The notes: a model not told the origin generated them from the sequence alone. Counted from the first letter of the stretch, positions 7,897 through 16,219 are shown. The stretch: DNA of 64,000 bases from Nocardia yamanashiensis NBRC 100130 (GCF_001613325.1 NZ_BDCD01000019.1:124001-188000); one strand, 5' to 3'. Numbers and translations are program-made.

Positions 7897-8676
7897 TTGT
7901 CTCGAAAGACCCCTGCCCGGAAAACCGCCGCGCGGAAAACCACTGCCCGGAAAACCTCGAACAATCGCAAATGGCTTGCGGGACTGGCGCTCGCCGCCGC
8001 GGCCGTACTGCTCGGCATTGCCGTATTCCAAATGAGCAGCGGCAGCGACAAAGCCGATGCGAAATCACAGAAGTCCGCCGCCGCGAGCGACCCGCGCTAC
8101 GCGGAACTGGCGAAACTGGCCCGTCGTGATGCCGCCGACCCGCTGGCCCGGGGCCGCGCCGACGCGCCCGTGGTGATGGTGGAGTACTCCGATTTCCAGT
8201 GCCCGTTCTGCCGCACCTTCGGCCGCAAGATCGAACCGCAGCTCATCGCCGACTACGTGGATCAGGGCGTGCTGCGCATCGAATGGCGCAACTACCCGAT
8301 CTTCGGCGCGGAGTCCGAGACCGCCGCGCACGCCTCCTGGGCGGCCGGGCAGCAGGGCAAGTTCTGGGAATTCCACGACACCCTGATGGCCAACGCGCCG
8401 GAGAAGAAGAACACCGGCGCGCTCACGCCCGATCGCATGGCGGAACTGGCCGGGCAGGCCGGAGTCGCCGATATCGCCAAGTTCCGGGCCGATATGGATT
8501 CGCCCGCCGCCGCCTCCGCCGTGCAGCGCGACGTGACCGAGGCGTACTCGCTCGGCGTCTCCTCCACCCCGGCTTTCCTGATCAATGGCCGCCCGGTGCT
8601 CGGCGCGCAGCCGATCGAGCAGTTCAAGGCCGTGATCGAGCTGGCGGCCCAGGCGGTGCGGGACGGTCAGGAATGA
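7897..8676 (+). CDS. Membrane-anchored DsbA-family thioredoxin-fold protein
   Basis: 259 residues. The N-terminal cytoplasmic tail is Lys/Arg-rich with a tandem ARKT repeat, then one membrane anchor (about 26-46). The extracytoplasmic DsbA/DSBA-like thioredoxin domain has the redox motif FQCPFCRTF (Cys about 102 and 105) and the cis-Pro loop VSSTPAFLING. It probably oxidises or isomerises disulfides in exported proteins. The start is TTG 7897, supported by AGGAG at 8 bases. It overlaps the downstream CcdA-like gene by ATGA, so the pair is coupled and likely a reductant/oxidant couple. Confidence 0.88.
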   Translation: MSRKTPARKTAARKTTARKTSNNRKWLAGLALAAAAVLLGIAVFQMSSGSDKADAKSQKSAAASDPRYAELAKLARRDAADPLARGRADAPVVMVEYSDFQCPFCRTFGRKIEPQLIADYVDQGVLRIEWRNYPIFGAESETAAHASWAAGQQGKFWEFHDTLMANAPEKKNTGALTPDRMAELAGQAGVADIAKFRADMDSPAAASAVQRDVTEAYSLGVSSTPAFLINGRPVLGAQPIEQFKAVIELAAQAVRDGQE

Positions 8677-9539
8677 GCGGCACCGTCGGCTATTTCGCCG
8701 CCTTCCTCGGCGGCCTGCTGGCGCTGCTTAGCCCGTGCAGCGCGCTGCTGCTGCCGAGCTTCTTCGCCTACTCGTTCCAATCGCAGGGCAAGCTGCTAGC
8801 CCGCACCGGGGTCTTCTACCTCGGGCTGGCGACCACGCTGGTGCCGCTGGGTGTGGCGGGATCGTTTGCCGGACAGCTGCTTTCGGGGCACCGCGAGTTG
8901 CTGATCACCATCGGCGGCTGGACCATCATCGCCCTGGGCGTTCTCCAGATCTTCGGCCGCGGTTTCGCTTTCGGCTTCGCCCAGCGCGCCGCCGCCAAGC
9001 AGGGCCGTCCCGAACGCTCCGGCCCGGTCTACCTGCTCGGCCTGGTCTACGGTCTCGCCGGTTTCTGCGCCGGGCCGATCCTCGGGTCGATTCTGGCCGT
9101 GGCGGCGGTCGGCGGATCACCGGTCCAGGGCGGCATCCTGCTGGCCGTCTACGCCCTCGGCCTGGCCGCCCCGTTGTTCGTCATGGCATCGCTGTGGGAT
9201 CGCTTCGGCCTGGGCCGGCGACAGTGGTTGCGCGGCCGCAGTTTCCACCTCGGCCGCCTCGAACTGCACACCACGTCCCTGCTGTCCGGGGTCTTCTTCA
9301 TCGTGCTCGGCGCGGTGTTCCTGCTCTTCGACGGCGCGTCCGCGCTGCCCGGAATGGTGAACGCGGACACCGAATTCCGCCTGGAATCCGCGGTGCAGCG
9401 ACTCGGCGCCACGGTCTCGGACACCACCGTGCTGCTGATCCTGGGCGCGGTCGCCCTCGCCGTACTGGCGTGGCGGCTGTTGCGCACCGGCGCCGGCGAG
9501 AGCGACGAGACCGCGGACCGGGAGCTCGAGAACGCCTGA
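8673..9539 (+). CDS. CcdA/DsbD-like transmembrane thiol-disulfide carrier
   Basis: A 288-residue polytopic membrane protein of the cytochrome-c-biogenesis CcdA family. It has six helices, with the paired intramembrane cysteines in LSPCSALLLPSF (TM1) and GFCAGPILGSIL (TM4). It passes electrons from cytoplasmic thioredoxin to extracytoplasmic thiol proteins. Partner by position: the DsbA-like protein upstream, with ATGA overlap. It is a second CcdA in this window, distinct from the one in the ResB/CcsB operon, which suggests separate client sets. The C-terminal tail (ESDETADRELENA) is acidic. Confidence 0.85.
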   Translation: MSGTVGYFAAFLGGLLALLSPCSALLLPSFFAYSFQSQGKLLARTGVFYLGLATTLVPLGVAGSFAGQLLSGHRELLITIGGWTIIALGVLQIFGRGFAFGFAQRAAAKQGRPERSGPVYLLGLVYGLAGFCAGPILGSILAVAAVGGSPVQGGILLAVYALGLAAPLFVMASLWDRFGLGRRQWLRGRSFHLGRLELHTTSLLSGVFFIVLGAVFLLFDGASALPGMVNADTEFRLESAVQRLGATVSDTTVLLILGAVALAVLAWRLLRTGAGESDETADRELENA

Positions 9540-9555
9540 GCCGCGGGCGCCGCCG

Positions 9556-12500
9556 TCAGTGATTCTCGTGGAACTCCGTGAGCAGCTCCATGATTCGCTC
9601 GGCGGCGGCCCGGCGGCCCAGATGCGCGGTCGCCTGCACGGCGGTCCGGACGCGTTCCGCGCCGAGCTTGGGCCGGTGCAGGTCCAGGTGCCGGCCCAGC
9701 CGCATGGACGGATAGTCCTGGCGGGCGAACACGCGCGGTGCGAGCGCCAGCAGTTCCAGTCCGTGATCGGTGTATTCGCCGATGGCGAGCATATAGCTGC
9801 CCACCGCGCAGGCGACCCCGCCGACCTGCGGCAGATCCCAGTACTGCGCCAGCCGCTGCACCGCCATGTCGACCAGTTCGATGACCAGCTTGTGCACTTC
9901 CCCGGCGCGATCCTGCACCACGTAGGCGTCCACCACGGCGGAGCCGAGCATCATCTCGCCGGGGCCGGGCGCGGGTCCGGCGTGCGGCCAGTTCAGCAGG
10001 GTCAGGACCCGCCGGTACCGGCGCAGCCCGGTCTCGATGTCCCCTTCGGCCAGTTCGATTTCCGCCAGTCCGGCGGTGACGACCGCGCGCCGGTGATTGG
10101 GTTCGAGACTGCCGCGCAGCAGCGAGGTCTCGATCCCGACCAGGCCCATGAGCGGTTCCAGTTCGCGCCGCCCCTCTTCGACCCGGCCGGTGGCGGCCAG
10201 GCCCACCGCCAGATAGCTGCGGATCTCGACGCTCTCCTCGTAGGCGTGCAGCCGGTGCATGAGTTCGGCCGCGCGCCGGTAGAAGTCGACCGATTCGGCG
10301 TAGTGCGCCGTCTGCCCGTGCATGCTGCCCAGGTGCTGGCACACCATGGCGGTGCCCCAGGTGTCTTCCGCCACACCGGCTTTCAGCGCGCGTTCGGCAT
10401 CGCGGATGGAGCCGTGCACGTCGCCGGAGTTCTCGCGCAGGTTCGCGCGCAGCAGCAGTGCCGCGCCCTGGGTGCGGCGGTCGGGCGAGCGCGCGCCGTC
10501 GCAGAGCACGCGGGCCAGCCGCAGCGAGCCCTCGCCCGTATTGATGGTCGCGAGTTCGCCCAGGTACCGGAAGACCGGGGAGAGCGGGATGGGCGCCGCC
10601 AGCAGTTGCCGGATATGCGTGCGCACGGTGGCGATCCCGCGCAGGCCGGTGCCGAACATGTACATCATGTGCAGGCCCAGGACGAGCTGCCCGAACATCT
10701 GCAGATCGGCTTCGGCCTCGCTCTGCGGTCCGGAGCGGATGGGCATTGCGAGAATGCGCCACACCCAGCCCATGAGTTCCAGGTGCGCGCCGCGCATCAC
10801 CCAGATGCCGGCCAGCAGCGGATAGACGATGTGCACGGTCTCGGCGTCGCCGCGATCGAGGGCGTGGCGCAGCACCGCGACCAGATTGTCGATCTCCGAG
10901 ACCACGTCCAGCACGGCCGGAATCTGTTCGTCGGTCGGGTAGCGGATCGCGGCTCGGATGGCGAAATCGCGGCCCCACGCGGTCATCCGGTCCATCACCA
11001 GTTCGGCCTCGCCGGCGAAGGCGAGCTGTTCCTCACCGAATTCGCGCACCGTTTCCAGCATGCGATAGCGGGTGCGTTCGCCGCGCTCGGATTCCTCGCC
11101 GAGCACGGTCAGCAGCGATTGCCCGACCAGACCGTCGACGGCGGCCGCGATATCGAGCACCTGGTCGTCGGCGGACACCGCCTCGGCCGCGCCGAGCGTG
11201 AAGCCCGCCGGGAATCGGCACAGCCGGCGCAGCGCGATCCGCTGTTCGGCGTCGAGCAGATTCCAGCTCCATTCGATCACCGCGTGCAGGGTGCGATGCC
11301 GTTGCGGCGAACCGCGATCCCCGCTGCGCAGCAAGGCGAATCGGCGATCGAGCCGGGATTCGATCTCCTCCACGCTCATGGTGCGCACCCGCGCCGCCGC
11401 CAGTTCGATGGCCAGCGGCAGCCCGTCGAGGGTGTGACACAGCCGCGCCACCACTTCCGGATCCAAGCGCACCGAGGGCCGCACCGCGCGCGCCCGCACC
11501 GAGAACAGTTCGGTGGCGGGCGAGCCGTTGGGATCGATCTCCAAGGGCGGCAACGGATATACGGTCTCCGCCGAGATCTCCAGCGGCGCCCGGCTGGTGG
11601 TCAGTACGGTCAGCCGGTCGGTCACCCCGACGAGATCCGCCACCACCTCCGCCACGGCTTCGATCAAATGCTCGCAATTGTCGAGGATCAACAGCATCGG
11701 CCGCGAAGCCAGCGCCTCCCGCAATCGCACCCGCACATCGCGAGTTCGCATGGGCCGCAACACATTCGTGTCCCGGCTCACCTCCCCCACCCCGAGCGTC
11801 GCCGCGATCGCGCCCTCCACCTCGAGCCGCGTCTCGGCCACCCCGCCCGGATCCGGCCGCAGCGAAGCCAATTCGACCAGCACCACCGAGGTCTCCTCGG
11901 CGAACCGAGCACCCAGCTCGTTCACGACCCGCGTCTTCCCGGTCCCACCCGGCCCCAGCACCGTGGTCACCCGCGACCGGCGCAGCAGCCCCTCCAGCTC
12001 CGCCAGGTCGGCTTCCCGTCCCAGCAACGGGTTCGGCGCGACCCGCAACCCGATCTGCGCGGTGTGCGACAGCAGCGCACCGCGTCCGCCATCCGTATCA
12101 CCTTGTGCCGCAAGATAATCAGCTTCCGGTCCGGCAGGTTGCTCCATCCTCGGCCGGTACGACGCTCCGGCCGGAGCGTGCGCGCCCCGGAGATCGCCCG
12201 TCGCCGAGCCCGTGCTCGCCGAGCCGCTGACCCCGGCGAACGATCCGGCGGCCCCGCCGACCGTGACGGAACCGCCGGCGGCAACTCCGGAATCCGCCCC
12301 GCCCGCGACATACCGACCGGAACCGAACCCTTCCGATTCGGACGGCGCGGGCACCGCACTTCCCGGCCGGTATCCGTCGGCGCCGGCCACCTCGTCGGCG
12401 GCGCGGCTGCCTCGAGCGGGTCCGCCGTGACCATGTCCGGCGCCGATTCCGTGTTCGCCTCGCCCGCCCGGCCGCGGGCTGCCGGGGAGTGGTTCGCCGC

Positions 12501-13281
12501 GCAGGATGGCGGTGTTCAGGGCGACCAGGGCCGGGCCCGGGTCTGCGCCGAGCTGGTCGACCAATCGGGTTCGGAGAGAAGCGAAGACGTCCAGGGCCTC
12601 GTTGGTGCGGCCGGCCGTGGCGAGCAGGCGCATGAGGGTGGCGTGGGCGGGTTCGTCCAGGGGTTCGGCGGTGACGGTGGCGCGGGCCAGGTCGATGGCG
12701 CCGTCGAGGTCGCCGAGTTGTTCGCGGGCGGCGAGTTCGACGGTGTCGAGGGCGCGGGACTGGGCGGCGGCGAGGCCGATGAGTTCGTCGGCGACCGATC
12801 CGGGCGGGAGGTCGGCGCCGGGGTCGCCGCGCCAGAGGTCACGGGCGGCGGCGATCAGTTCCAGGGCGGCCGCGGGGTCACCGGCGGTATGGGCTTGGCG
12901 GGCTTGCTTTTCCAGGTGCTGGGCGAGGGTCAGGTCCACCTGATCGGGCGCGAGCACCAGGCGATATCCGGCGGGGCCGATTTCGAGCACGCCCTCGGGG
13001 AGCGCCGAGCGTAGTCGCGAGACCTGGGTGTGCAGGGCGTTCATCGGCGCGCGGGGCGGCTCATCGCCCCAGACGCCGTCGATCAGCGCCTGGGCATTGC
13101 GGCTGCGGCCGGGATGGGTCGCGAGGGCGGCGACCAGCAGGCGGGCGCGGGTGCCGGGTACGGGTACGAGCGCGCCGTCACGGCGCAGCGCGACCTCGCC
13201 CAGCAGGGCCACCAGGACCGCGTGGTTCGCGGTAACCGGCCGGGTGTTCCCGGCCCCAGAACTGCCTGTTTGCGAATACAT
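9556..13281 (-). CDS. AfsR/SARP-type regulator with BTAD, NB-ARC and TPR domains
   Basis: 1241 residues. An OmpR-like winged helix (about 25-100) and BTAD domain (about 105-260) are followed by a Gly/Ala/Ser-rich linker (about 270-405), an NB-ARC ATPase domain with P-loop GPGGTGKTR near residue 440 and LLILDNCEH (Walker B), and C-terminal TPR-like helices (about 800-1200). Such proteins are ATP-dependent activators of secondary metabolism or envelope genes. The ATG at 13281 follows GAGGA directly, and TAGGAT lies 9 bases upstream, so the exact start is less certain. It is convergent with the CcdA-like gene (16 bases) and divergent from the SRPBCC gene. The long low-complexity linker is unusual. 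Confidence 0.9.
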   Translation of the reverse strand: MYSQTGSSGAGNTRPVTANHAVLVALLGEVALRRDGALVPVPGTRARLLVAALATHPGRSRNAQALIDGVWGDEPPRAPMNALHTQVSRLRSALPEGVLEIGPAGYRLVLAPDQVDLTLAQHLEKQARQAHTAGDPAAALELIAAARDLWRGDPGADLPPGSVADELIGLAAAQSRALDTVELAAREQLGDLDGAIDLARATVTAEPLDEPAHATLMRLLATAGRTNEALDVFASLRTRLVDQLGADPGPALVALNTAILRGEPLPGSPRPGGRGEHGIGAGHGHGGPARGSRAADEVAGADGYRPGSAVPAPSESEGFGSGRYVAGGADSGVAAGGSVTVGGAAGSFAGVSGSASTGSATGDLRGAHAPAGASYRPRMEQPAGPEADYLAAQGDTDGGRGALLSHTAQIGLRVAPNPLLGREADLAELEGLLRRSRVTTVLGPGGTGKTRVVNELGARFAEETSVVLVELASLRPDPGGVAETRLEVEGAIAATLGVGEVSRDTNVLRPMRTRDVRVRLREALASRPMLLILDNCEHLIEAVAEVVADLVGVTDRLTVLTTSRAPLEISAETVYPLPPLEIDPNGSPATELFSVRARAVRPSVRLDPEVVARLCHTLDGLPLAIELAAARVRTMSVEEIESRLDRRFALLRSGDRGSPQRHRTLHAVIEWSWNLLDAEQRIALRRLCRFPAGFTLGAAEAVSADDQVLDIAAAVDGLVGQSLLTVLGEESERGERTRYRMLETVREFGEEQLAFAGEAELVMDRMTAWGRDFAIRAAIRYPTDEQIPAVLDVVSEIDNLVAVLRHALDRGDAETVHIVYPLLAGIWVMRGAHLELMGWVWRILAMPIRSGPQSEAEADLQMFGQLVLGLHMMYMFGTGLRGIATVRTHIRQLLAAPIPLSPVFRYLGELATINTGEGSLRLARVLCDGARSPDRRTQGAALLLRANLRENSGDVHGSIRDAERALKAGVAEDTWGTAMVCQHLGSMHGQTAHYAESVDFYRRAAELMHRLHAYEESVEIRSYLAVGLAATGRVEEGRRELEPLMGLVGIETSLLRGSLEPNHRRAVVTAGLAEIELAEGDIETGLRRYRRVLTLLNWPHAGPAPGPGEMMLGSAVVDAYVVQDRAGEVHKLVIELVDMAVQRLAQYWDLPQVGGVACAVGSYMLAIGEYTDHGLELLALAPRVFARQDYPSMRLGRHLDLHRPKLGAERVRTAVQATAHLGRRAAAERIMELLTEFHENH

Positions 13282-13348
13282 TCCTCGCCAATCCTAGGTG
13301 AGCGGCGATACGGTCGCCGGATTCGACCGATCCGCCGGTGCCGTCGCC

Positions 13349-13354
13349 TAGGCT
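13349..13354 (+). promoter_or_regulatory. Leaderless -10 hexamer (SRPBCC gene)
   Basis: TAGGCT, 6 bases before ATG 13361. The 79-base space back to 13281 must also hold the divergent promoter of the AfsR-like gene. Confidence 0.6.
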
Positions 13355-13360
13355 CAGCCC

Positions 13361-13816
13361 ATGGCCGAATTCGACATTCAGCGGGAAACGGTCATCAAGG
13401 CCGATCCCGTCCAGGTCCAAGCGCTCATCGACGACTTCCACCAGTGGCAGAAGTGGTCGCCGTGGGAGGGCATGGATCCCGATATGGAGCGTGTGTACAG
13501 CGGGGCCGATCGCGGCATAGGCGCCCGGTATTTCTGGAACGGCAACCGTAAGGCCGGCAAGGGTGACATGGAGATCACCTCGGCCACCGCGGAGGCCATC
13601 GGTATTCGCCTGCGTTTCGAGAAGCCCTGGAAAGCGACCAACAACGTCACCTTCGAATTCGCCCCGCAGGGCGACACCACCGCCGTGACCTGGCGGATGA
13701 CCGGCAAGCACACCGGGCCGATGGCCCTGCTGAGCCGTTTCATCCCGATGGATCGCCTGGTGGGCAAGGACTTCGAGAAGGGCCTGGCACAGCTCAAGGC
13801 TGCCGCCGAGCGCTGA
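13361..13816 (+). CDS. SRPBCC (START-like) ligand-binding domain protein
   Basis: A 151-residue single polyketide-cyclase/START-like fold: VIKADPVQVQALIDDFHQWQKWSPWEGMDPD at the N terminus is typical, followed by MEITSATAEAIGIRLRFEKP and TTAVTWRMTGKHTGP strands and a long C-terminal helix. Such proteins bind hydrophobic ligands, and no specific ligand is apparent. It is probably transcribed alone from a leaderless promoter, 60 bases before menA and divergent from the large regulator. Confidence 0.85.
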   Translation: MAEFDIQRETVIKADPVQVQALIDDFHQWQKWSPWEGMDPDMERVYSGADRGIGARYFWNGNRKAGKGDMEITSATAEAIGIRLRFEKPWKATNNVTFEFAPQGDTTAVTWRMTGKHTGPMALLSRFIPMDRLVGKDFEKGLAQLKAAAER

Positions 13817-13863
13817 TCCCGAAGTCACCTCGCGCGGGGCAGCGCCCGCCGCGCCCCGCGCAC

Positions 13864-13869
13864 TAGGCT
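13864..13869 (+). promoter_or_regulatory. Leaderless -10 hexamer (menA)
   Basis: TAGGCT with a 7-base spacer to ATG 13877. The same hexamer is used by the upstream SRPBCC gene. Confidence 0.65.
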
Positions 13870-13876
13870 GCGGTGC

Positions 13877-14746
13877 ATGGCTACAGCAGCACAGTGGATC
13901 GAGGGCGCGCGGCCGCGCACACTTCCGAACGCGGTCGCCCCGGTTCTGGTGGGGACGGGGGCGGCGGCCTCGATCGACGGCGTCAACTGGTGGAAAGCGG
14001 CGCTGTGCCTGCTGCTTTCGGTGGCGCTCATCATCGGCGTGAACTACGCCAACGACTATTCCGACGGTATTCGCGGCACCGACGACGAGCGGGTGGGCCC
14101 GCTGCGCCTGGTCGGTTCCAAGCTGGCCAGTCCGGCCGCGGTGCGCAATGCCGCCATCGGCTGCCTGGTGCTCGGCGCGATCGTCGGCCTGGTGCTGGTG
14201 GCGACCAGCGCCTGGTGGCTGCTGATCGTGGGCGCGGCCTGCCTGGCCGGCGCCTGGTTCTACACCGGCGGCCGGAATCCGTACGGCTACAGCGGTTTCG
14301 GCGAGATCGCGGTGTTCGTGTTCTTCGGCCTGGTCGCAGTGCTGGGCACCCAGTTCGTGCAGGCCGGGAAGATCGATTGGGCCGGCCTGGCGGGCGCGGT
14401 GGCCGTGGGTTCGTTCTCCAGCGCCGTGCTGGTCACCAACAACCTGCGCGATATCCCGACCGATGCGGTGACCGGCAAGACCACCCTCGCGGTCAAGCTC
14501 GGCGATACCCGCACCCGCACTTTGCATCTGGTGCTGATCGCGGTGCCGTTCCTGATGAGCCTGGTGCTGGTGGCCCGCACCCCGTGGGCGCTGGCCGGGC
14601 TGATCGCGCTGCCGCTGGCGTTCAAGGCCAACGAGCCGGTGCGCACCGGAAAGAACGGCCCGGGCCTGATCCCCGCGCTGGCGGGAACCGGCCTGGCCCT
14701 GCTGGTCTGGTCGATCGCGACGGCGGTCGCGCTCACCCTCGCCTGA
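13877..14746 (+). CDS. menA: 1,4-dihydroxy-2-naphthoate polyprenyltransferase
   Basis: A UbiA-family membrane prenyltransferase that attaches the isoprenoid chain to DHNA, giving demethylmenaquinone. 289 residues, about eight helices. The first Asp-rich motif is [15 protein letters not shown] and the second [23 protein letters not shown], both diagnostic of MenA. The N terminus [23 protein letters not shown] is typical. The start is fixed by a leaderless promoter. It is separated from menB-menE by accessory blocks but completes three pathway steps in one window. A strong hairpin follows. Confidence 0.95.
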   Translation: MATAAQWIEGARPRTLPNAVAPVLVGTGAAASIDGVNWWKAALCLLLSVALIIGVNYANDYSDGIRGTDDERVGPLRLVGSKLASPAAVRNAAIGCLVLGAIVGLVLVATSAWWLLIVGAACLAGAWFYTGGRNPYGYSGFGEIAVFVFFGLVAVLGTQFVQAGKIDWAGLAGAVAVGSFSSAVLVTNNLRDIPTDAVTGKTTLAVKLGDTRTRTLHLVLIAVPFLMSLVLVARTPWALAGLIALPLAFKANEPVRTGKNGPGLIPALAGTGLALLVWSIATAVALTLA

Positions 14747-14764
14747 CGGCGAGTCGCACTCGCG

Positions 14765-14799
14765 AAGGGGGTGTGGGGGCGAAACCCCCACACCCCCTT
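14765..14799. terminator. Bidirectional terminator between menA and the convergent gene
   Basis: A perfect 15-bp stem AAGGGGGTGTGGGGG / CCCCCACACCCCCTT with a 5-base CGAAA loop, 18 bases after the menA stop and 27 before the end of the convergent gene. Its G5/C5 arms are like the short GC palindromes at 1596 and 5371. Confidence 0.75.
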
Positions 14800-14826
14800 T
14801 CCGTACCGGCCGTCCCGGGGACCGCG

Positions 14827-15207
14827 TCAGTCGTTGTCGGGGACCAGGATTCCGAGAATCCAGTTCACCAGCGCGATGATGATGCCGCCCAGCACTGCGG
14901 CCCAGAATCCCTCGACGTGCAGCTGGTAGCTGGTGGTCTCGGTGATCTTCGAGGTCAGCCACAGCACGAAGGCATTGATCACCAGCAGGAACAGGCCCAG
15001 CGTCACCACCACCAGGGGCAGTGACAGGAAGCTGATGATCGGTTTCACCACTGCATTGATCACGGCGAACACCACCGCGGCGATGGCGATCACGATCAGT
15101 TTGCTCTGCGTGGTGTTCTCGGGCGACACGATCTCGATACCACCAACCCAGGCGGCGGCCAGCCAGATGGCGACACCGTTGATGATCAGGCGAAGCAGGA
15201 GCGTCAT
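14827..15207 (-). CDS. Four-helix membrane protein, phage-holin family IV type (DUF360-like)
   Basis: 126 residues with four hydrophobic helices: TLLLRLIINGVAIWLAAAWVGG, VIAIAAVVFAVINAVVKPII, LPLVVVTLGLFLLVINAFVLWL and GFWAAVLGGIIIALVNWILG. The NAVVKPI and LGLFLLVINAFVLWL features match the widespread chromosomal proteins named after phage holin superfamily IV, which are generally housekeeping proteins of unknown role. No phage genes are nearby, so lysis activity is not implied. The start is ATG 15207 under a leaderless promoter. Confidence 0.82.
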   Translation of the reverse strand: MTLLLRLIINGVAIWLAAAWVGGIEIVSPENTTQSKLIVIAIAAVVFAVINAVVKPIISFLSLPLVVVTLGLFLLVINAFVLWLTSKITETTSYQLHVEGFWAAVLGGIIIALVNWILGILVPDND

Positions 15208-15213
15208 GCTGCG

Positions 15214-15219
15214 ATGGTA
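15214..15219 (-). promoter_or_regulatory. Leaderless -10 hexamer (holin-IV-like gene)
   Basis: TACCAT on the minus strand with a 6-base spacer to ATG 15207. Confidence 0.55.
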
Positions 15220-15288
15220 GGACGCGATCGAGCTCGGGGCCCGGCAGCACACGAAACCGACCGGTCACAATTGCGTCGGCGGAGGCCC

Positions 15289-15873
15289 TCAAGCCGCCTG
15301 GTCCAGATAGCGCCCGACGGCCTCCTGCATCGCCGCAACCCCGCTCGCCCCGCCCAGCAGCCGCCGCGTGGTGTCATTGGGCGCGCGCAGCACTCCGAGC
15401 AGCACGTGACCGGCCTCGATGCGATCGTCCCCGCGCGCGATGGCCTCACGCAGCGACAGTTCCAGGACCTTCTTGGCGTCCCTGGTGAACGGGATATGTC
15501 CCATGCTCATGCCCCGCGAGCGGAAGATCCCGCGCCGTTCCGGCTCCGCGGGCACGGCGCGTTCCAGCGCGTCCTCGCCGAAGGTGGCCTCGAGGCTCTC
15601 CCGCACCGCGTCCAGATCGATCCCGATGGAGCGCAACGCTTCCGCGTCCTCGGCCCCCAGCGGCTCCCCGGTTCGCTTGCGGCCCAGTTCGGCCCGCACC
15701 CCCTCGGCCGTGATGCCCTGTCCGGCGAGCACTTCGCGCAGCCCCTCGTCGGGCGCGACCAGCAAACCCAGCAGTACGTGCTCGACCTGAATGGACGAGG
15801 AGCGCAGTTCGCGGGCTTCCTCCTGCGCCACCACGATGGCGTACCTGGGCGCCTTGGCGAATCGTTCGAACAT
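15289..15873 (-). CDS. Orphan Clp N-terminal-domain protein without AAA+ module (ClpC2-like)
   Basis: 194 residues holding both repeats of a ClpC N domain and nothing else. Repeat 1: MFERFAKAPRYAIVVAQEEA and SIQVEHVLLGLLVAPDEGL. Repeat 2: GHIPFTRDAKKVLELSLREA and IEAGHVLLGVLRAPND. There is no Walker motif, so it cannot unfold proteins. It resembles M. tuberculosis ClpC2, an N-domain-only protein reported to bind cyclomarin-type ClpC1 antibiotics. Phe2 and the Phe of HIPFT, the residues I recall as key for cyclomarin binding in ClpC1, are kept. Its start overlaps the HTH gene stop by one base (TGATG). A role as drug sponge or adaptor is inferred. Confidence 0.85.
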   Translation of the reverse strand: MFERFAKAPRYAIVVAQEEARELRSSSIQVEHVLLGLLVAPDEGLREVLAGQGITAEGVRAELGRKRTGEPLGAEDAEALRSIGIDLDAVRESLEATFGEDALERAVPAEPERRGIFRSRGMSMGHIPFTRDAKKVLELSLREAIARGDDRIEAGHVLLGVLRAPNDTTRRLLGGASGVAAMQEAVGRYLDQAA

Positions 15874-16094
15874 CAGCGGATACCGCCCTTCCGGTTGTAC
15901 TTCTGGTGGACCGCCTGCCGGCTGACCTCGAGCGCGTCCGCGATGGCCTGCCACGACCAGCCCTGTTTGCGGGCATTGGCGACCTGGATGGTCTCGAGCC
16001 GTTCGAGCAATCGGCGCAGTGCGAGGACCGCGCGGAGCCCGACCTGGGGGTCGGGGCTGCCGGCGGCGGCCGCCAGAGTCGTTGCTTCACTCAT
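15873..16094 (-). CDS. Small helix-turn-helix protein coupled to the Clp-N gene
   Basis: 73 residues. An N-terminal helix (VGLRAVLALRRLLERLETIQVANARKQG) is followed by a sigma-factor-like or resolvase-like HTH, WSWQAIADALEVSRQAVHQKYNRKGG. It is the likely autorepressor of the operon. A complete promoter lies just upstream, with two copies of GTCAA-N6-TTGAC covering its -35 and -10. Upstream in-frame sequence to 16394 is rejected because it crosses those operators and has no homology. In ClpC2 of M. tuberculosis, as I recall, DNA-binding and Clp-N regions are one protein; here they are split. Confidence 0.85.
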   Translation of the reverse strand: MSEATTLAAAAGSPDPQVGLRAVLALRRLLERLETIQVANARKQGWSWQAIADALEVSRQAVHQKYNRKGGIR

Positions 16095-16098
16095 GTAC

Positions 16099-16141
16099 GT
16101 CAATTTACGTTGACACACTCGAGTCGTCAACGAAAATTGAC
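16099..16141 (-). promoter_or_regulatory. Promoter with twin operators controlling the HTH/Clp-N operon
   Basis: On the minus strand: -35 TTGACG (16130-16125), 17 bases, -10 TAAATT (16107-16102), 7 bases, ATG 16094 (leaderless). Two 16-bp sites overlap it: 16099-16114 (minus GTCAACGTAAATTGAC) covers the -10, and 16126-16141 (plus GTCAACGAAAATTGAC) covers the -35. They match at 15 of 16 bases in inverted orientation, centres 27 bp apart. Confidence 0.7.
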
Positions 16142-16150
16142 ACGCAGCGC

Positions 16151-16187
16151 GAAAAAGAGGGCCCGGAGGGAACATCCTCCGAGCCCT
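16151..16187 (-). terminator. Intrinsic terminator of the 95-residue gene
   Basis: On the minus strand AGGGC-(t)-CGGAGG pairs with CCTCCG-(g)-GCCCT around a short loop, followed by CTTTTT. It lies 33 bases after the stop at 16220 and insulates the HTH/Clp-N promoter. Confidence 0.75.
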
Positions 16188-16219
16188 CGCAATGGGAACG
16201 ACAGTCGTCGCGGAACCGC

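Noticed and set aside
9559-13014. 1151-residue plus-strand frame
   Set aside because: Exact antisense of the AfsR-like regulator, composition is a shadow (Gln/His/Arg-rich).
14827-15207. Prophage signal from the holin-family name
   Set aside because: No integrase, capsid, lysin or attachment site is nearby. This four-helix family is a common chromosomal gene.
13178-15292. 704-residue minus-strand frame
   Set aside because: Antisense of the SRPBCC gene and menA, overlaps real genes on both strands.
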